Both the position numbers and the translations under genes were made by a program. From assembly GCA_030532065.1 (NCBI GenBank), contig JAUNLW010000001.1:90646-154645 (forward strand): 64,000 bases of DNA. The letters are read 5' to 3'. Position 1 is the first letter of the stretch. The number at the start of each line of letters is the position of its first letter. Below, piece by piece: positions 1 through 9,203 of this stretch. A model generated the notes under the pieces. That model did no database searches. It saw only the letters and a program-made list of their open reading frames with translations, and had not been told where the DNA came from. Source of the stretch: Eubacteriales bacterium (lineage in GTDB: Bacteria > Bacillota > Clostridia > Saccharofermentanales > DTU023).

Positions 1-903
1 CAGAGCGCCTTGGGCCAGGCCGATCGCCTGCACGACTATGCCTTGGCTCTTTGTCAAGAAATCCGCTCAACTTTTAGAAGCTTCCCCGGTAAGGTCTCTT
101 GCCTCTATTTTGGTGGTGGAACACCCACTAGCTTGTCAGAACAAGACCTGGCTCTGGTCCTGGAGACCCTGAGGCGGGATCTACCGCTCAAGGATGACGC
201 GGAGATCTGCGTTGAAGCCGGACGGGCAGACACGCTCAATTCCACCAAACTGCGACTATTGGCAGACTTTGGCACTCAGCGACTTTGTATCAACCCTCAG
301 ACCATGCAGGATAAGACTCTGGAGCGCATCGGACGCCGACACACCGTAGCAGACGTTTTGCGAGCCATGGAAGAAGCCAGGCGCCAGGGCTTTGACAATA
401 TCAATATGGACTTTATTCTGGGCCTGCCGGGGGAAAGTGGCGAGGAGTTTGTGCACAATCTTCACCAGGCCATTGGCTTGGGAGCAGAGAGCATAACTTT
501 ACATAGCCTAGCTTTTAAGCGTTCTGCCTACCTGGAAGATATGGTCAGATCTGAGTCAGGCCCGGATCTGCTCTTACCGGATCCGGAGCTTTCCCAGGCC
601 CTGCAAACAGCAGAAGAGCTGCTGGAAGATAGGGGCTATGAGGCCTATTATCTCTACCGACAAAAGCAGGTACGGGGAGGTCTGGAGAATACGGGCTATG
701 CCTTGAAAGGCAAAGAGTGCCTATATAATGTCGGCATGATGTCAGATCGACGCAGCGTTATTGGCCTGGGCTCCGGCGCTTCCAGTAAGAGATTCCACCA
801 TGGCCGTCTGTTACGCCTTTATAACTCCAAAGATCTAGGCGACTACCAAAGGCGGATTGAGGAGATCTCCGAGAAAAAGCGCGCCTTTTTCCAGGAAGAC
901 TAA
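1..903 (+). CDS. hemZ: Coproporphyrinogen dehydrogenase HemZ-like radical SAM protein (5' end outside window)
   Basis: The reading frame is open from base 1, so this is the C-terminal ~300 residues of a larger protein. HemZ proteins are about 500 residues, and the N-terminal Cys cluster that binds the 4Fe-4S centre lies outside the window. Visible radical-SAM features are the glycine-rich YFGGGTPTSL motif soon after the cut edge, the EAGRADT strand, the NINMDFILGLPGES segment and a late GLGSGASS turn. HemN/HemZ enzymes decarboxylate coproporphyrinogen III to protoporphyrinogen IX without oxygen, using SAM. Assignment to HemZ rather than HemN or HemW rests on the overall pattern and the C-terminal region, and is fairly secure. 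The exact substrate is inferred. Confidence 0.8.
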   Translation, partial: QSALGQADRLHDYALALCQEIRSTFRSFPGKVSCLYFGGGTPTSLSEQDLALVLETLRRDLPLKDDAEICVEAGRADTLNSTKLRLLADFGTQRLCINPQTMQDKTLERIGRRHTVADVLRAMEEARRQGFDNINMDFILGLPGESGEEFVHNLHQAIGLGAESITLHSLAFKRSAYLEDMVRSESGPDLLLPDPELSQALQTAEELLEDRGYEAYYLYRQKQVRGGLENTGYALKGKECLYNVGMMSDRRSVIGLGSGASSKRFHHGRLLRLYNSKDLGDYQRRIEEISEKKRAFFQED

Positions 904-1027
904 ACCCTGCGCTCAGCCTTACAAACCGCAAGCTAATTATCTGCCTTTTAAGGTAGTGGACCTGCTAATTGTGGTAGACTGAATGCAGTTTTTCTGCGCC
1001 AGCAGAGTAATCCTAGGAGATGATGAA

Positions 1028-2386
1028 ATGTTAGAAAAAACCTTCAAGCTGCAAGAGCACAAGGTTACCGTAAAGAGTGAGATCGCTGCCGGTCTGACAA
1101 CTTTCGTGACCATGGCTTACATCTTAGCGGTCAATCCCCTGATCTTGAGCGCTACCGGTATGTCTCAGGGCGGTGTTCTCATCGCTACAGCCTTAAGTTC
1201 CTTTATCGGCTGCATTTGCATGGCTTTTATGGCTAACCTGCCCTTTGCCCTGGCACCGGGTATGGGTCTGAACGCTTACTTTGCTTATGTGGTTGTCCTG
1301 GGCATGGGCTACACCTGGCAAATGGCTCTCTTCGCCGTATTTATTGAGGGCGTGATTTTTGTCCTCTTGACCTTAACCAATGTGCGCGAAGCGATCTTCA
1401 ACGCGATCCCTATTTCGCTTAAGCATGGTATTTCTGCCGGTATAGGTCTCTTCATTGCCTTTATCGGCCTTCAAAACTCCCACCTGGTTCGCAGTGACGA
1501 AGCTACCATGGTGGCCTTCAACAAGTTTAGTGAGAACTTTTCCACCAGTGGTATCAGCGCTCTGCTTTGCTTAGTTGGTGTTTTGATTATTGCCGTACTC
1601 AGTGCCCACCAACGCAAAGGCGCGATCTTGATCGGTGTATTCGCGACTTGGGTCATTGGTATGATTTGCCAGGCAGCAGGCCTCTATGTTCCCGATCCGG
1701 AAGCAGGTTTCTACTCCCTATACCCTGTATGGGCAGGCCCTGACTTTGCCGGTTTTGGCACTCTGATTGGACAGTGCTTTAAGCTGGACTTCAGCAGCTT
1801 AAAGCTGGGTGACTTCTTCGCTGTAGTCTTCGCTTTCCTGTTTGTAGATATTTTTGATACTATCGGCACCCTGGCCGGTGTAGCCACCAAGGCTGGTATG
1901 CTGGATGAGAATAATCAACTGCCCAACGCTAAAGGCGCTCTGATGGCTGACGCTATCGGAACCATGTCCGGCGCGGTTTTAGGCACCTCCACTGTTACCA
2001 CCTATGTTGAGAGCTCAGCTGGTGTTGAAGCAGGTGGACGGACTGGACTTACGGCCCTGACCACAGGCATCATGTTCCTGATTGCCATGTTCTTCTCGCC
2101 GATCTTCATTGCTATTCCCGGATTTGCTACCGCCGCTGCTTTGATCTATGTTGGCTTCTCCATGTTCTCTTCTGTACTGAAGCTGGACTTCCACGACCTA
2201 ACCGAAGCAATCCCGGCTTACCTGGCTATCCTGGTCATGCCGCTCTTCTACAGCATCGCCGAAGGTATTTCTTTTGGCGTTATCGCTTTTGTTCTGCTCA
2301 AAGTTCTGGCCGGCCGTCGCAAAGACGTCAGCCCCTTGATGTATATACTGGCCCTGATCTTTATTGTCCGTTACATCTTTGCCTAA
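1028..2386 (+). CDS. NCS2-family purine permease (AzgA-like)
   Basis: Predicted 452-residue polytopic inner-membrane protein of the nucleobase:cation symporter-2 family, AzgA branch, which imports adenine, guanine or hypoxanthine with protons. Family features are TFVTMAYILAVNP in the first helix, APGMGLNAYFAY in helix 3, and the DIFDTIGTLAGV stretch in the middle. The start is the ATG preceded by AGGAGA; an in-frame ATG 45 bases upstream lacks a ribosome site. It faces the adenine deaminase gene across a shared terminator, which suggests an uptake-then-deamination route for adenine, although the two are transcribed separately. No purine-riboswitch consensus was seen in the 124 bases upstream. 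Confidence 0.88.
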   Translation: MLEKTFKLQEHKVTVKSEIAAGLTTFVTMAYILAVNPLILSATGMSQGGVLIATALSSFIGCICMAFMANLPFALAPGMGLNAYFAYVVVLGMGYTWQMALFAVFIEGVIFVLLTLTNVREAIFNAIPISLKHGISAGIGLFIAFIGLQNSHLVRSDEATMVAFNKFSENFSTSGISALLCLVGVLIIAVLSAHQRKGAILIGVFATWVIGMICQAAGLYVPDPEAGFYSLYPVWAGPDFAGFGTLIGQCFKLDFSSLKLGDFFAVVFAFLFVDIFDTIGTLAGVATKAGMLDENNQLPNAKGALMADAIGTMSGAVLGTSTVTTYVESSAGVEAGGRTGLTALTTGIMFLIAMFFSPIFIAIPGFATAAALIYVGFSMFSSVLKLDFHDLTEAIPAYLAILVMPLFYSIAEGISFGVIAFVLLKVLAGRRKDVSPLMYILALIFIVRYIFA

Positions 2387-2452
2387 GAGCAAACAGCTGC
2401 CTATTGAGGCAGCCGGATTCTGAAGCGGCTAAAGCTTCAGCCTTGTAAACCG

Positions 2453-2489
2453 AAAAGCCCCATTCACTAATTTGCGAGTGGGGCTTTTT
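2453..2489. terminator. Bidirectional intrinsic terminator between permease and ade
   Basis: GCCCCATTC pairs with GAGTGGGGC (one G-T wobble). A-rich sequence lies on the left and a T run on the right, so it can end transcription of both converging genes. Confidence 0.85.
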
Positions 2490-2513
2490 AGTAGAAAAAG
2501 TTTTCTGAATAAT

Positions 2514-4280
2514 CTACGCTTCCAGGTCTACCAGTTTGAATTGAGTGACGTCAAACAGGCCCAGATCTGTTAGTTTTAGTTCCGGTATAACTGCCAGGGA
2601 CATAAAGCTTAAGGTCATCACTGGATCAATTTCACGGCTGATACCCAGTTTTCTATGTGCCTGTTCTTCCAGCTTACTTAAGCTTTGTGCCAGCTCGGTG
2701 GCAGGCTCTTCGCTCATTAGTCCAGCGACCGGTAAGGGTAGGTTGGCAATAACTTTTCCTTCTTGGACTAAGACTACGCCACCTTCCTGGTCCACCAGGG
2801 CTTCCACGGCCTTGGCCATCTCGGCCTGGTCGCGACCGGCTACCAGAATGTTGTGTGAATCGTGAGCAATGGAGGTCGCGATGGCGCCGTTCTTAAGGCC
2901 ATAACCTTCTAAAATACCCAGGCCGACATTGCCGGTATTTTTGTGCCGTTCTACAACTGCCAGGTAAACAAGGTCCTGGTCAGCTGGAAGCAATACACGT
3001 CCCTCATTGTCTAAATCTACCTGACAGGTGCCGGCTTTGGTCAAGACACCACCGGGCTGGAGGATCATGCAGCGTAAGTGGTTAGACTTAGCGCGAAGTA
3101 CCAGCTTATCTCTATTGAAATTACCCAGGTGGAATGATTTGCGTACCGAGGAGGTATCAGCGCGTTCAAAAGCGGGCAAATAATGGCCGTCTTGAGCTAC
3201 TAATTCTCCGTCGATAAAGACTGCTTTTGCCTCGAACTTTTGCAAGTCCTCAAAGAAAGCCAGATCTGCTTTGCGACCAGGGAAGAGTGCTCCGCGATCA
3301 TTAAGACCAAAAGCCTCCGCGGTATTAAGCGTTGCCATGCGCAGGGCCTGTAAAGGGGAAAGACCATTTTGGACGCAGATCTGCAGGTGTTCGTTGATAT
3401 GCCCCAGCCTCAAAATGGTGTCAGCATGGCGGTCATCAGAGCAGAGTAGGCAACGAGTATAGTTGTCGGCGTTTACCGCGCCCAGGAGTTGAGCCAGATC
3501 GTGGCAGGAAGAGCCTTGGCGCAGCATTACGTAGAGACCACGGGCCAGACGAGCTCTTGCTTCTTCTGCTGTAGAACATTCGTGGTCAGCCAAAATACCG
3601 GCTGCGGCATAGGCGTTAAGGCCCTGACCCTGCAAGCCTGGCGCATGACCGTCAATCAATTTCCCTAAATCTTTGGCCGCCATGATCTTAGCCATTACCG
3701 CAGGGTCAGCATTAATCACGCCGGGATAATTCATCAGCTCGGCTAGGCCCAGGATGTTTTTCTCCTCTAAGAGAGGAAGTAGGTCCGCAGCTTCCAGATC
3801 GGCACCGGCCGTCTCAAAGGCAGTGGCCGGAACGCAGGAGGGGACAAGATACTCGATTTTGAGCACGGTTTTCTCAGCTGCTGCCTGCATGTAGCGGAAG
3901 CCCTCAATACCGGCTACGTTTACGATCTCATGCGGGTCAGCGATGATGGTGGTTGTGCCCAGAGGCACTAATAAACGACCCAATTCTTCCGGTGTCAGGT
4001 AAGATGACTCAACATGGATGTGGGCATCCATGAGGCCGGGACTGCAATAAGCGCCTTGGGCATCCAGAACTTTTTTCGCTTGGTACACACTGCCAGCCGC
4101 GTTGGGTTCGCCATTTTCATAGAAAGTTATGGCGGCTATATATGGCCCGGTAATTGCAATCTCGCCCCGTGCTATGCGGCCGTCACCATGCGAGATCAGT
4201 TGACAGTTTTTAATAACCAGGTCGGCCGCTTTTCTGCCGGCGGCAACATCCAGTAAATTTTTTATTTCTGCTGTAGTCAT
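2514..4280 (-). CDS. ade: Adenine deaminase
   Basis: 588 residues, normal length for bacterial Ade, a metal-dependent amidohydrolase converting adenine to hypoxanthine and ammonia in purine salvage. Visible signatures are MDAHIHVESS near residue 85 (metal-binding His pair), ADPHEIVNVAG, IDGHAPGL, and CSDDRHADT. The C-terminal domain carries GGVVLVQEGKV and a SLAVIPELKLTD tail typical of Ade. The start is supported by a GGAGAGGGG ribosome site. An extended -10 element lies upstream. The convergent neighbour is a purine permease, which fits a salvage role. Recognition is strong. Confidence 0.95.
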   Translation of the reverse strand: MTTAEIKNLLDVAAGRKAADLVIKNCQLISHGDGRIARGEIAITGPYIAAITFYENGEPNAAGSVYQAKKVLDAQGAYCSPGLMDAHIHVESSYLTPEELGRLLVPLGTTTIIADPHEIVNVAGIEGFRYMQAAAEKTVLKIEYLVPSCVPATAFETAGADLEAADLLPLLEEKNILGLAELMNYPGVINADPAVMAKIMAAKDLGKLIDGHAPGLQGQGLNAYAAAGILADHECSTAEEARARLARGLYVMLRQGSSCHDLAQLLGAVNADNYTRCLLCSDDRHADTILRLGHINEHLQICVQNGLSPLQALRMATLNTAEAFGLNDRGALFPGRKADLAFFEDLQKFEAKAVFIDGELVAQDGHYLPAFERADTSSVRKSFHLGNFNRDKLVLRAKSNHLRCMILQPGGVLTKAGTCQVDLDNEGRVLLPADQDLVYLAVVERHKNTGNVGLGILEGYGLKNGAIATSIAHDSHNILVAGRDQAEMAKAVEALVDQEGGVVLVQEGKVIANLPLPVAGLMSEEPATELAQSLSKLEEQAHRKLGISREIDPVMTLSFMSLAVIPELKLTDLGLFDVTQFKLVDLEA

Positions 4281-4314
4281 AGGCTTATTCCCCTCTCCTG
4301 AAACACTTAGTTTT

Positions 4315-4323
4315 ATTTTAGCA
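4315..4323 (-). promoter_or_regulatory. Extended -10 promoter for ade
   Basis: On the minus strand the sequence reads TGC-TAAAAT, an extended -10 motif about 35 bases before the ade start. No good -35 hexamer is visible. Confidence 0.4.
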
Positions 4324-4354
4324 TGATGGCGCTAAAAGGCTGTTACACTCGGGC

Positions 4355-4383
4355 TTGCCAAGTGGAAGCGGCGCTCATATAAT
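4355..4383 (+). promoter_or_regulatory. Sigma-70/A promoter of the T-box-ileS unit
   Basis: TTGCCA and TATAAT are separated by exactly 17 bases, just before the T-box leader. Both hexamers are close to consensus. Confidence 0.8.
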
Positions 4384-4424
4384 ACATCTAGGCTTTAGCC
4401 TCGAATCTGCATAGAGCATAAACG

Positions 4425-4660
4425 CTATGACAAGCAAGAGTAGTTGCCGGAAGCGATGCGAGCGAGTGCCCGCTGGTGTGAGGGGCATATTGGCCCGGCA
4501 GTGAAAATCAGCTTTGAGCGGCCTTCCCCAAAAGCAGAGTCTGAGTAAGGGAGGACGGATGGAACTAACCAGTCCCCGCCGTTACAGGAAAATAAGGCCG
4601 AGTCTTTACTCGGTGAAACGGGTGGTACCGCGTATTATGACGCCCCGTGGGGGCGTTTTT
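4425..4660 (+). promoter_or_regulatory. T-box riboswitch (isoleucine type) with intrinsic terminator
   Basis: The leader carries the invariant T-box sequence GGGTGGTACCGCG at 4620-4632, directly followed by a GC-rich terminator hairpin (CGCCCC/GGGGCG, 4641-4656) and a T run. Stem I begins near 4425 and contains an AGTA element. A plausible specifier is ATC at 4507-4509, followed by A, matching isoleucine. T-boxes bind uncharged tRNA: the unacylated 3' end stabilises the antiterminator, so ileS is expressed when charged tRNA-Ile is scarce. The element class is certain; the specifier position is read by eye and less sure. Confidence 0.92.
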
Positions 4661-4694
4661 ATTTGCCCCTCATTTCAGAAAAGGAGCAAGAACT

Positions 4695-7600
4695 ATGTAC
4701 CAAAAAGTAGACAATTCTCTGGACTTTGTCAGCCGTGAAAAAGAGGTCTTGGATTTCTGGAAAACAGAAAAGATCTTCCAGCGTCAGGTTGAACAACACT
4801 TGGCAGGTGAGACCTATACCTTCTACGATGGCCCGCCTACAGCTAACGGTCGTCCGCATATCGGACACGTGCTTACCCGTGCGATCAAAGACCTGATTCC
4901 CCGCTACCAGTCCATGCAGGGTAAGAATGTCCTGCGTAAGGCCGGTTGGGATACACACGGCCTGCCGGTAGAACTGGAAGTGGAAAAATCTTTGGGCATC
5001 AATGGCAAGGAAGAAATTGAAGAGTACGGCATTGAGGCTTTTATCCAGAAGTGTAAGGAATCAGTCTGGACCTACAAGCAGGAGTGGGAAGACCTCTCCG
5101 AGCGCGTAGGCTATTGGGCGGATATGGAAGATCCCTATATCACTTATAAGGACGAGTATATCGAGTCTGAGTGGTGGGCACTTAAAACTATCTATGAGAA
5201 AGGTCTCCTTTATCAGGGCAATAAAATCGTGCCCTATTGCCCGCGCTGTGGCACGGCTCTGGCCAGCCACGAAGTAGCGCAAGGCTATAAAGATGTAACT
5301 GATACCTCCATTTATGTGAGCTTTAAGCTGGTCGACGAGCCAGATACTTATTTTGCGGCCTGGACGACTACTCCCTGGACGCTTCCTTCCAACCTGGCTC
5401 TGGCAGTCAATCCGAGCGTGGATTACGTCTTGGTAGAACGCCAGGAGAAGAACGGAGAAACTCGCAAGTACTATCTGGCCAAGAGCCTGGTTGAGAGTGT
5501 CTTCCCAGAAGAAGAATTGAAAGTTCTTAAAGAACTCAAAGGTCAGGATCTGGCAGGTAGACGCTACGAACCGATTCTGCCTTATGCGGAAGACATAGTA
5601 AAAAGATCCGGCAAGAGCGCTTACGAAGTCCTGCCGGCTGACTTTGTCACTATTGAAGACGGTACAGGTATCGTCCATATCGCGCCAGCCTTCGGTGAGG
5701 ATGACTCCAAAGTGGGTCGCGCTTACGACTTGCCCTTTGTACAGCTGGTAGATGATGAAGGTCGCCTTACCCCGGAAGTTACGGAATTTGCCGGCCAGTT
5801 CTGCATGGACGCAAATCCCGCTATCACAGACAAACTGGAAGCAGAGGGTAAATTGATCCGCCGCCAGGTTTATGAGCATAACTACCCCCACTGCTGGCGC
5901 TGTGACACGCCGCTTATTTATTACGCGCGTCAGGGTTGGTTCATCGAGATGACCGCAGTCCGAGATCAGCTGATGGCAAATAACGCCCAAGTCAATTGGA
6001 TTCCCGCCAGCCTGGGTGAAAAGCGCTTCGGTAACTTTCTGGAAAATGTTATCGACTGGAATATATCGCGTGAACGTTACTGGGGTATGCCACTACCTAT
6101 CTGGCAGTGCCCCAACGGCCATACCCATGTAGTAGGCTCTGTAGCGGAACTGCGCTCCATGTCACCCGATTGCCCAGACGATATGGAATTACACCGCCCT
6201 TATATTGATGCGGTCCATATCAAATGCCCAGAATGCGGAGAACTCATGACTCGGGTGCCGGAAGTGATTGATTGCTGGTTTGACTCCGGTTCCATGCCCT
6301 TTGCCCAGTGGCATTATCCTATGGAAAATGAGGAAGTATTCCATGACCACTATCCGGCGGATTTTATTTCAGAAGCAGTGGACCAGACCAGAGGTTGGTT
6401 CTATTCTTTGACTGCGCTCAGCACGGTGCTCTTTAATCAACCTGCTTTTAAGAACTGTATTGTTCTGGGCCATGTCCAGGACAAGGACGGTACCAAGATG
6501 AGCAAACACCTGGGTAACGTAGTAGCTCCCAACGAAGTCCTGGATAAGGAAGGCGCGGACGCGGTACGCTGGTATTTCTATTCCAACAGTCAACCCTGGC
6601 TACCCACTCGTTTCTCCATCGAGGGCGTTAATGAGGGCAAGCGCAAGTTCATGGCTCCGCTTTGGAATACCTACGCCTTCTTTGTCTTATACGCCGATAT
6701 TGATAAATTCGCTCCCGAAGAGTATGCCTGGGACAAGACCAAGCTCTCCGTCATGGACCGCTGGATCTTATCCAGGCTCAACTCTCTGGTATTAGAGGTA
6801 AGGAAGAGCTTAGACGCTTTTGATATCTTCAACGCCACCAGGCTTATGGAAGACTTTGTAGATGATCTATCTAACTGGTATGTCCGACGTTCGCGTGAGC
6901 GCTACTGGGTAGCCGGCATGCCGCAAGATAAGATCGATGCCTACCAGGTGCTCTACGAAGTTCTGGTCACCTTAGCCAGCCTGACCGCGCCCTTTACGCC
7001 TTTCCTGGGTGAGATGATTTACCAGAATCTGGTGCCCGGCAAAATTACAGGCGCGCCGGACAGCGTCCATCTGACCAGCTATCCCGAACCGGATATGAGC
7101 CTGATCGACCCTGAGTTAGAACACCATATGAGTTTGGTGCTGCAACTGGTTAACCTAGGCCGTACAGCTCGCTCGCTCTCTCAAGTCAAGACCCGTCAGC
7201 CGCTCTCCCGTATGTTAGCAGTGGGCGTGGGAGCGGACAGAAAGTTAAGCCCGAGATTCATGGAACTGGTAGCCGATGAGCTCAACGTCAAAGAACTGGA
7301 ATGGACTGATGATGCTGCCAGCCTGCAAGACTATCACTTCAAGCCGCAGCTTAGACTTTTGGGCAAACGCTTCGGAAAACGCCTGAATGAAGTACGTGAG
7401 ATCCTGGATAAGCTGGCTGGCGTAGAGAGTTATCGCCAGCTGCAAAAGAATGGCCAGATTGAGATCCAGACCAAAGACGGTCCGGAGACCTTGACTGCCG
7501 AAGAGTTGATTATTGAGACCATCCAGGCGGAAGGATTTGCTGCCGCTTCTGACTACGGACTAACAGTAGCTCTGGATACTGAGCTAACTCCGGAACTGAT

Positions 7601-7868
7601 TGCGGAGGGTTTCCTCAGAGAGATGGTTTCCAAGATCCAAACTCAGAGAAAAGACTCCGACTTTGAAGTTACCGACCGCATCAAGATTTACTACCAGGCC
7701 AGCCCCAAACTGCAGCCCATCATTGAGCGTTATGCGGATGAGTTAAAGCGTGAGGTCTTGGGCAAGGTGCTCCTGCCTTTAGACCAGGCCCCAGAAGGTC
7801 AGAACGTTGTAACCTGGGATATCAATGGTGAGGAGCTGAAGCTCGCCCTCGTAGTAGACAACGCTTAA
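4695..7868 (+). CDS. ileS: Isoleucyl-tRNA synthetase, IleRS2 type
   Basis: 1057-residue class I synthetase that charges tRNA-Ile. The HIGH motif lies at residues 55-58 and the KMSKH motif at 601-605, with the CP1 editing domain between them (WTTTPWTLPSN threonine-rich motif, GTGIVHIAPAFGEDD). The KMSKH form, in place of KMSKS, together with the length and C-terminal region, match the eukaryote-like IleRS2 group, which is associated with low mupirocin sensitivity. The start is the ATG after AAGGAG; a longer frame would run into the terminator of the T-box leader. Expression is controlled by that T-box. A strong terminator follows the stop. Confidence 0.97.
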   Translation: MYQKVDNSLDFVSREKEVLDFWKTEKIFQRQVEQHLAGETYTFYDGPPTANGRPHIGHVLTRAIKDLIPRYQSMQGKNVLRKAGWDTHGLPVELEVEKSLGINGKEEIEEYGIEAFIQKCKESVWTYKQEWEDLSERVGYWADMEDPYITYKDEYIESEWWALKTIYEKGLLYQGNKIVPYCPRCGTALASHEVAQGYKDVTDTSIYVSFKLVDEPDTYFAAWTTTPWTLPSNLALAVNPSVDYVLVERQEKNGETRKYYLAKSLVESVFPEEELKVLKELKGQDLAGRRYEPILPYAEDIVKRSGKSAYEVLPADFVTIEDGTGIVHIAPAFGEDDSKVGRAYDLPFVQLVDDEGRLTPEVTEFAGQFCMDANPAITDKLEAEGKLIRRQVYEHNYPHCWRCDTPLIYYARQGWFIEMTAVRDQLMANNAQVNWIPASLGEKRFGNFLENVIDWNISRERYWGMPLPIWQCPNGHTHVVGSVAELRSMSPDCPDDMELHRPYIDAVHIKCPECGELMTRVPEVIDCWFDSGSMPFAQWHYPMENEEVFHDHYPADFISEAVDQTRGWFYSLTALSTVLFNQPAFKNCIVLGHVQDKDGTKMSKHLGNVVAPNEVLDKEGADAVRWYFYSNSQPWLPTRFSIEGVNEGKRKFMAPLWNTYAFFVLYADIDKFAPEEYAWDKTKLSVMDRWILSRLNSLVLEVRKSLDAFDIFNATRLMEDFVDDLSNWYVRRSRERYWVAGMPQDKIDAYQVLYEVLVTLASLTAPFTPFLGEMIYQNLVPGKITGAPDSVHLTSYPEPDMSLIDPELEHHMSLVLQLVNLGRTARSLSQVKTRQPLSRMLAVGVGADRKLSPRFMELVADELNVKELEWTDDAASLQDYHFKPQLRLLGKRFGKRLNEVREILDKLAGVESYRQLQKNGQIEIQTKDGPETLTAEELIIETIQAEGFAAASDYGLTVALDTELTPELIAEGFLREMVSKIQTQRKDSDFEVTDRIKIYYQASPKLQPIIERYADELKREVLGKVLLPLDQAPEGQNVVTWDINGEELKLALVVDNA

Positions 7869-7880
7869 GCATTTACTATC

Positions 7881-7926
7881 CGGCTTGGCTCTGAAAATAC
7901 TTATTGGGGCCAAGCCGTGACTTTTT
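7881..7926 (+). terminator. Intrinsic terminator after ileS
   Basis: Nine-base perfect stem CGGCTTGGC / GCCAAGCCG followed by a short spacer and five T residues. Confidence 0.8.
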
Positions 7927-7943
7927 AGGTTAGGAAAATATTT

Positions 7944-8546
7944 ATGGCTAACAAACCCGCCCGAACAGCCTGGGCTTTTACACCTTTTAAACTAGTCTTA
8001 GCCGCAGCCATTGCAGCCCTCTATGTCCTGCTTTGCCTGCCTTTTGCCAGCTTCTCTTTCGGTATCATCCAATTTCGCCTGGCTGAGGCTCTTACTGTGC
8101 TGCCGGCTTTCAGCTCCGCGGCGGTACCGGGCGTCTTCCTGGGCTGCCTTTTATCCAACCTGTTCAATCCCGATAATTTGGGCATCGTAGATATCCTGGG
8201 CGGCAGTCTGACCAGCTTGCTGGCTGCTTTCCTGACTTATGTGTTATCACGCAACTATCGCAAGAATCTTTTGGAAGCTAGATCTCCCCGCACCGAAGCT
8301 CAAGCGGAACTTAGCGCCTGGAAAATGCGAACCTACCGTGTTCTGGCCCTGATGCCGCCGGTAGTGTTTAACGCGATTGTGGTAGGAACCTATTTGCCTT
8401 ATCTGCTCCTGGAAAATCCGGGCGCGGGTGAGGTAATCGCTTCCATCGGATCAATTTTTCTGTCTCAGACCCTGGCAATCTATGGTATTGGTCTGGCATT
8501 GATGCTAGCCTTGGAGAAAGCAAAGCTGCCCTTAGAGAAAATGTAG
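7944..8546 (+). CDS. queT: QueT family transporter (queuosine-precursor ECF S component)
   Basis: 200-residue hydrophobic protein with about six membrane segments. The family core is recognisable: an N-terminal helix of small residues, then FRLAEALTVLPAF, and GCLLSNLF...GIVDILGGSLTSL. QueT proteins are substrate-binding components of energy-coupling-factor transporters that bring in preQ1/queuine precursors. QueT genes are often preceded by a preQ1 riboswitch, but none was recognised in the 75 bases between the ileS terminator and this start, where the ribosome site is also weak (AGGAAA). It is closely followed by the methyltransferase gene, whose ribosome site overlaps the stop of this gene, so they are likely co-transcribed. 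Confidence 0.85.
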   Translation: MANKPARTAWAFTPFKLVLAAAIAALYVLLCLPFASFSFGIIQFRLAEALTVLPAFSSAAVPGVFLGCLLSNLFNPDNLGIVDILGGSLTSLLAAFLTYVLSRNYRKNLLEARSPRTEAQAELSAWKMRTYRVLALMPPVVFNAIVVGTYLPYLLLENPGAGEVIASIGSIFLSQTLAIYGIGLALMLALEKAKLPLEKM

Positions 8547-8558
8547 GAGGCTGGCCTT

Positions 8559-9203
8559 ATGCCAAAGCAAGAACCCAGATCGCACTATTTCGAGCCTTCG
8601 CCGGATACGCCTCATCGCAAGCAAAATTTTTGCGAGGAAGTGGTCGGCAAGAAGTTCTATTTTCTCACAGATAGTGATACCTTCTCCCGCAAAAGCTTGG
8701 ATTTTGGCTCACGCCTGCTTCTGGAAACCAGCTTGGAACAGCTTGATTTTGCCCAAGGCGAGCGGGTCTTGGACCTGGGTTGCGGTTGGGGACCGGTAGG
8801 CATCGTTTTGCAGGCCTTTCACCCCGAGCTTAAGCTTAGCTTCTCCGATGTTAACGAGCGCGCTTTAGAGCTGGCGCGCGAGAATTACCGAGCCAACATC
8901 AAGCATAAGCAGGCAGATTTTGTGCAGTCTGATGGACTGGAAAAACTGACCGGATCTTTTAACAAGATTTTTTTGAATCCACCGATCCGGGCCGGCAAAC
9001 AGGTTATCTTTCGCTTGTTTAACGAGGCTTACGAGGCGCTGCTGCCCGGCGGTGAACTTTTGATTGTCATTCGCAAAAAACAAGGAGCGGATTCAACTCG
9101 CAAAGAGCTGGAACGGCTGTTTGGCTCAAATCAGGTAGAAGATATCGCTCGCAAGGCCGGCTATCGTGTTCTTCGCTCAGGTAAGGCTGAGGAAACGGTC
9201 TAA
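8559..9203 (+). CDS. RsmC-like class I SAM-dependent methyltransferase
   Basis: 214 residues, consisting of the MTS (methyltransferase small) domain only. Motif I is VLDLGCGWGPVG near residue 70; motif IV is NPPIRAGK, the Asn-Pro-Pro signature of enzymes that methylate exocyclic amines of bases. Members of this single-domain group (YbxB-like) are usually annotated as 16S rRNA guanine-N2 methyltransferases; the exact target here is inferred. The TAGGAGG ribosome site overlaps the queT stop, and the stop codon overlaps the next start (TAATG), so translation is probably coupled to the IspF-like gene. Confidence 0.85.
   Translation: MPKQEPRSHYFEPSPDTPHRKQNFCEEVVGKKFYFLTDSDTFSRKSLDFGSRLLLETSLEQLDFAQGERVLDLGCGWGPVGIVLQAFHPELKLSFSDVNERALELARENYRANIKHKQADFVQSDGLEKLTGSFNKIFLNPPIRAGKQVIFRLFNEAYEALLPGGELLIVIRKKQGADSTRKELERLFGSNQVEDIARKAGYRVLRSGKAEETV

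Noticed and set aside
904..1027. Possible purine riboswitch upstream of the NCS2 permease
   Set aside because: No conserved purine-riboswitch loops or P1 stem could be recognised.
5061..5990. 309-codon minus-strand ORF inside ileS
   Set aside because: Antisense to a fully conserved synthetase; no ribosome site and no recognisable protein features.
7869..7943. Possible preQ1 riboswitch upstream of queT
   Set aside because: The only structure is the ileS terminator; the preQ1-I consensus is absent.
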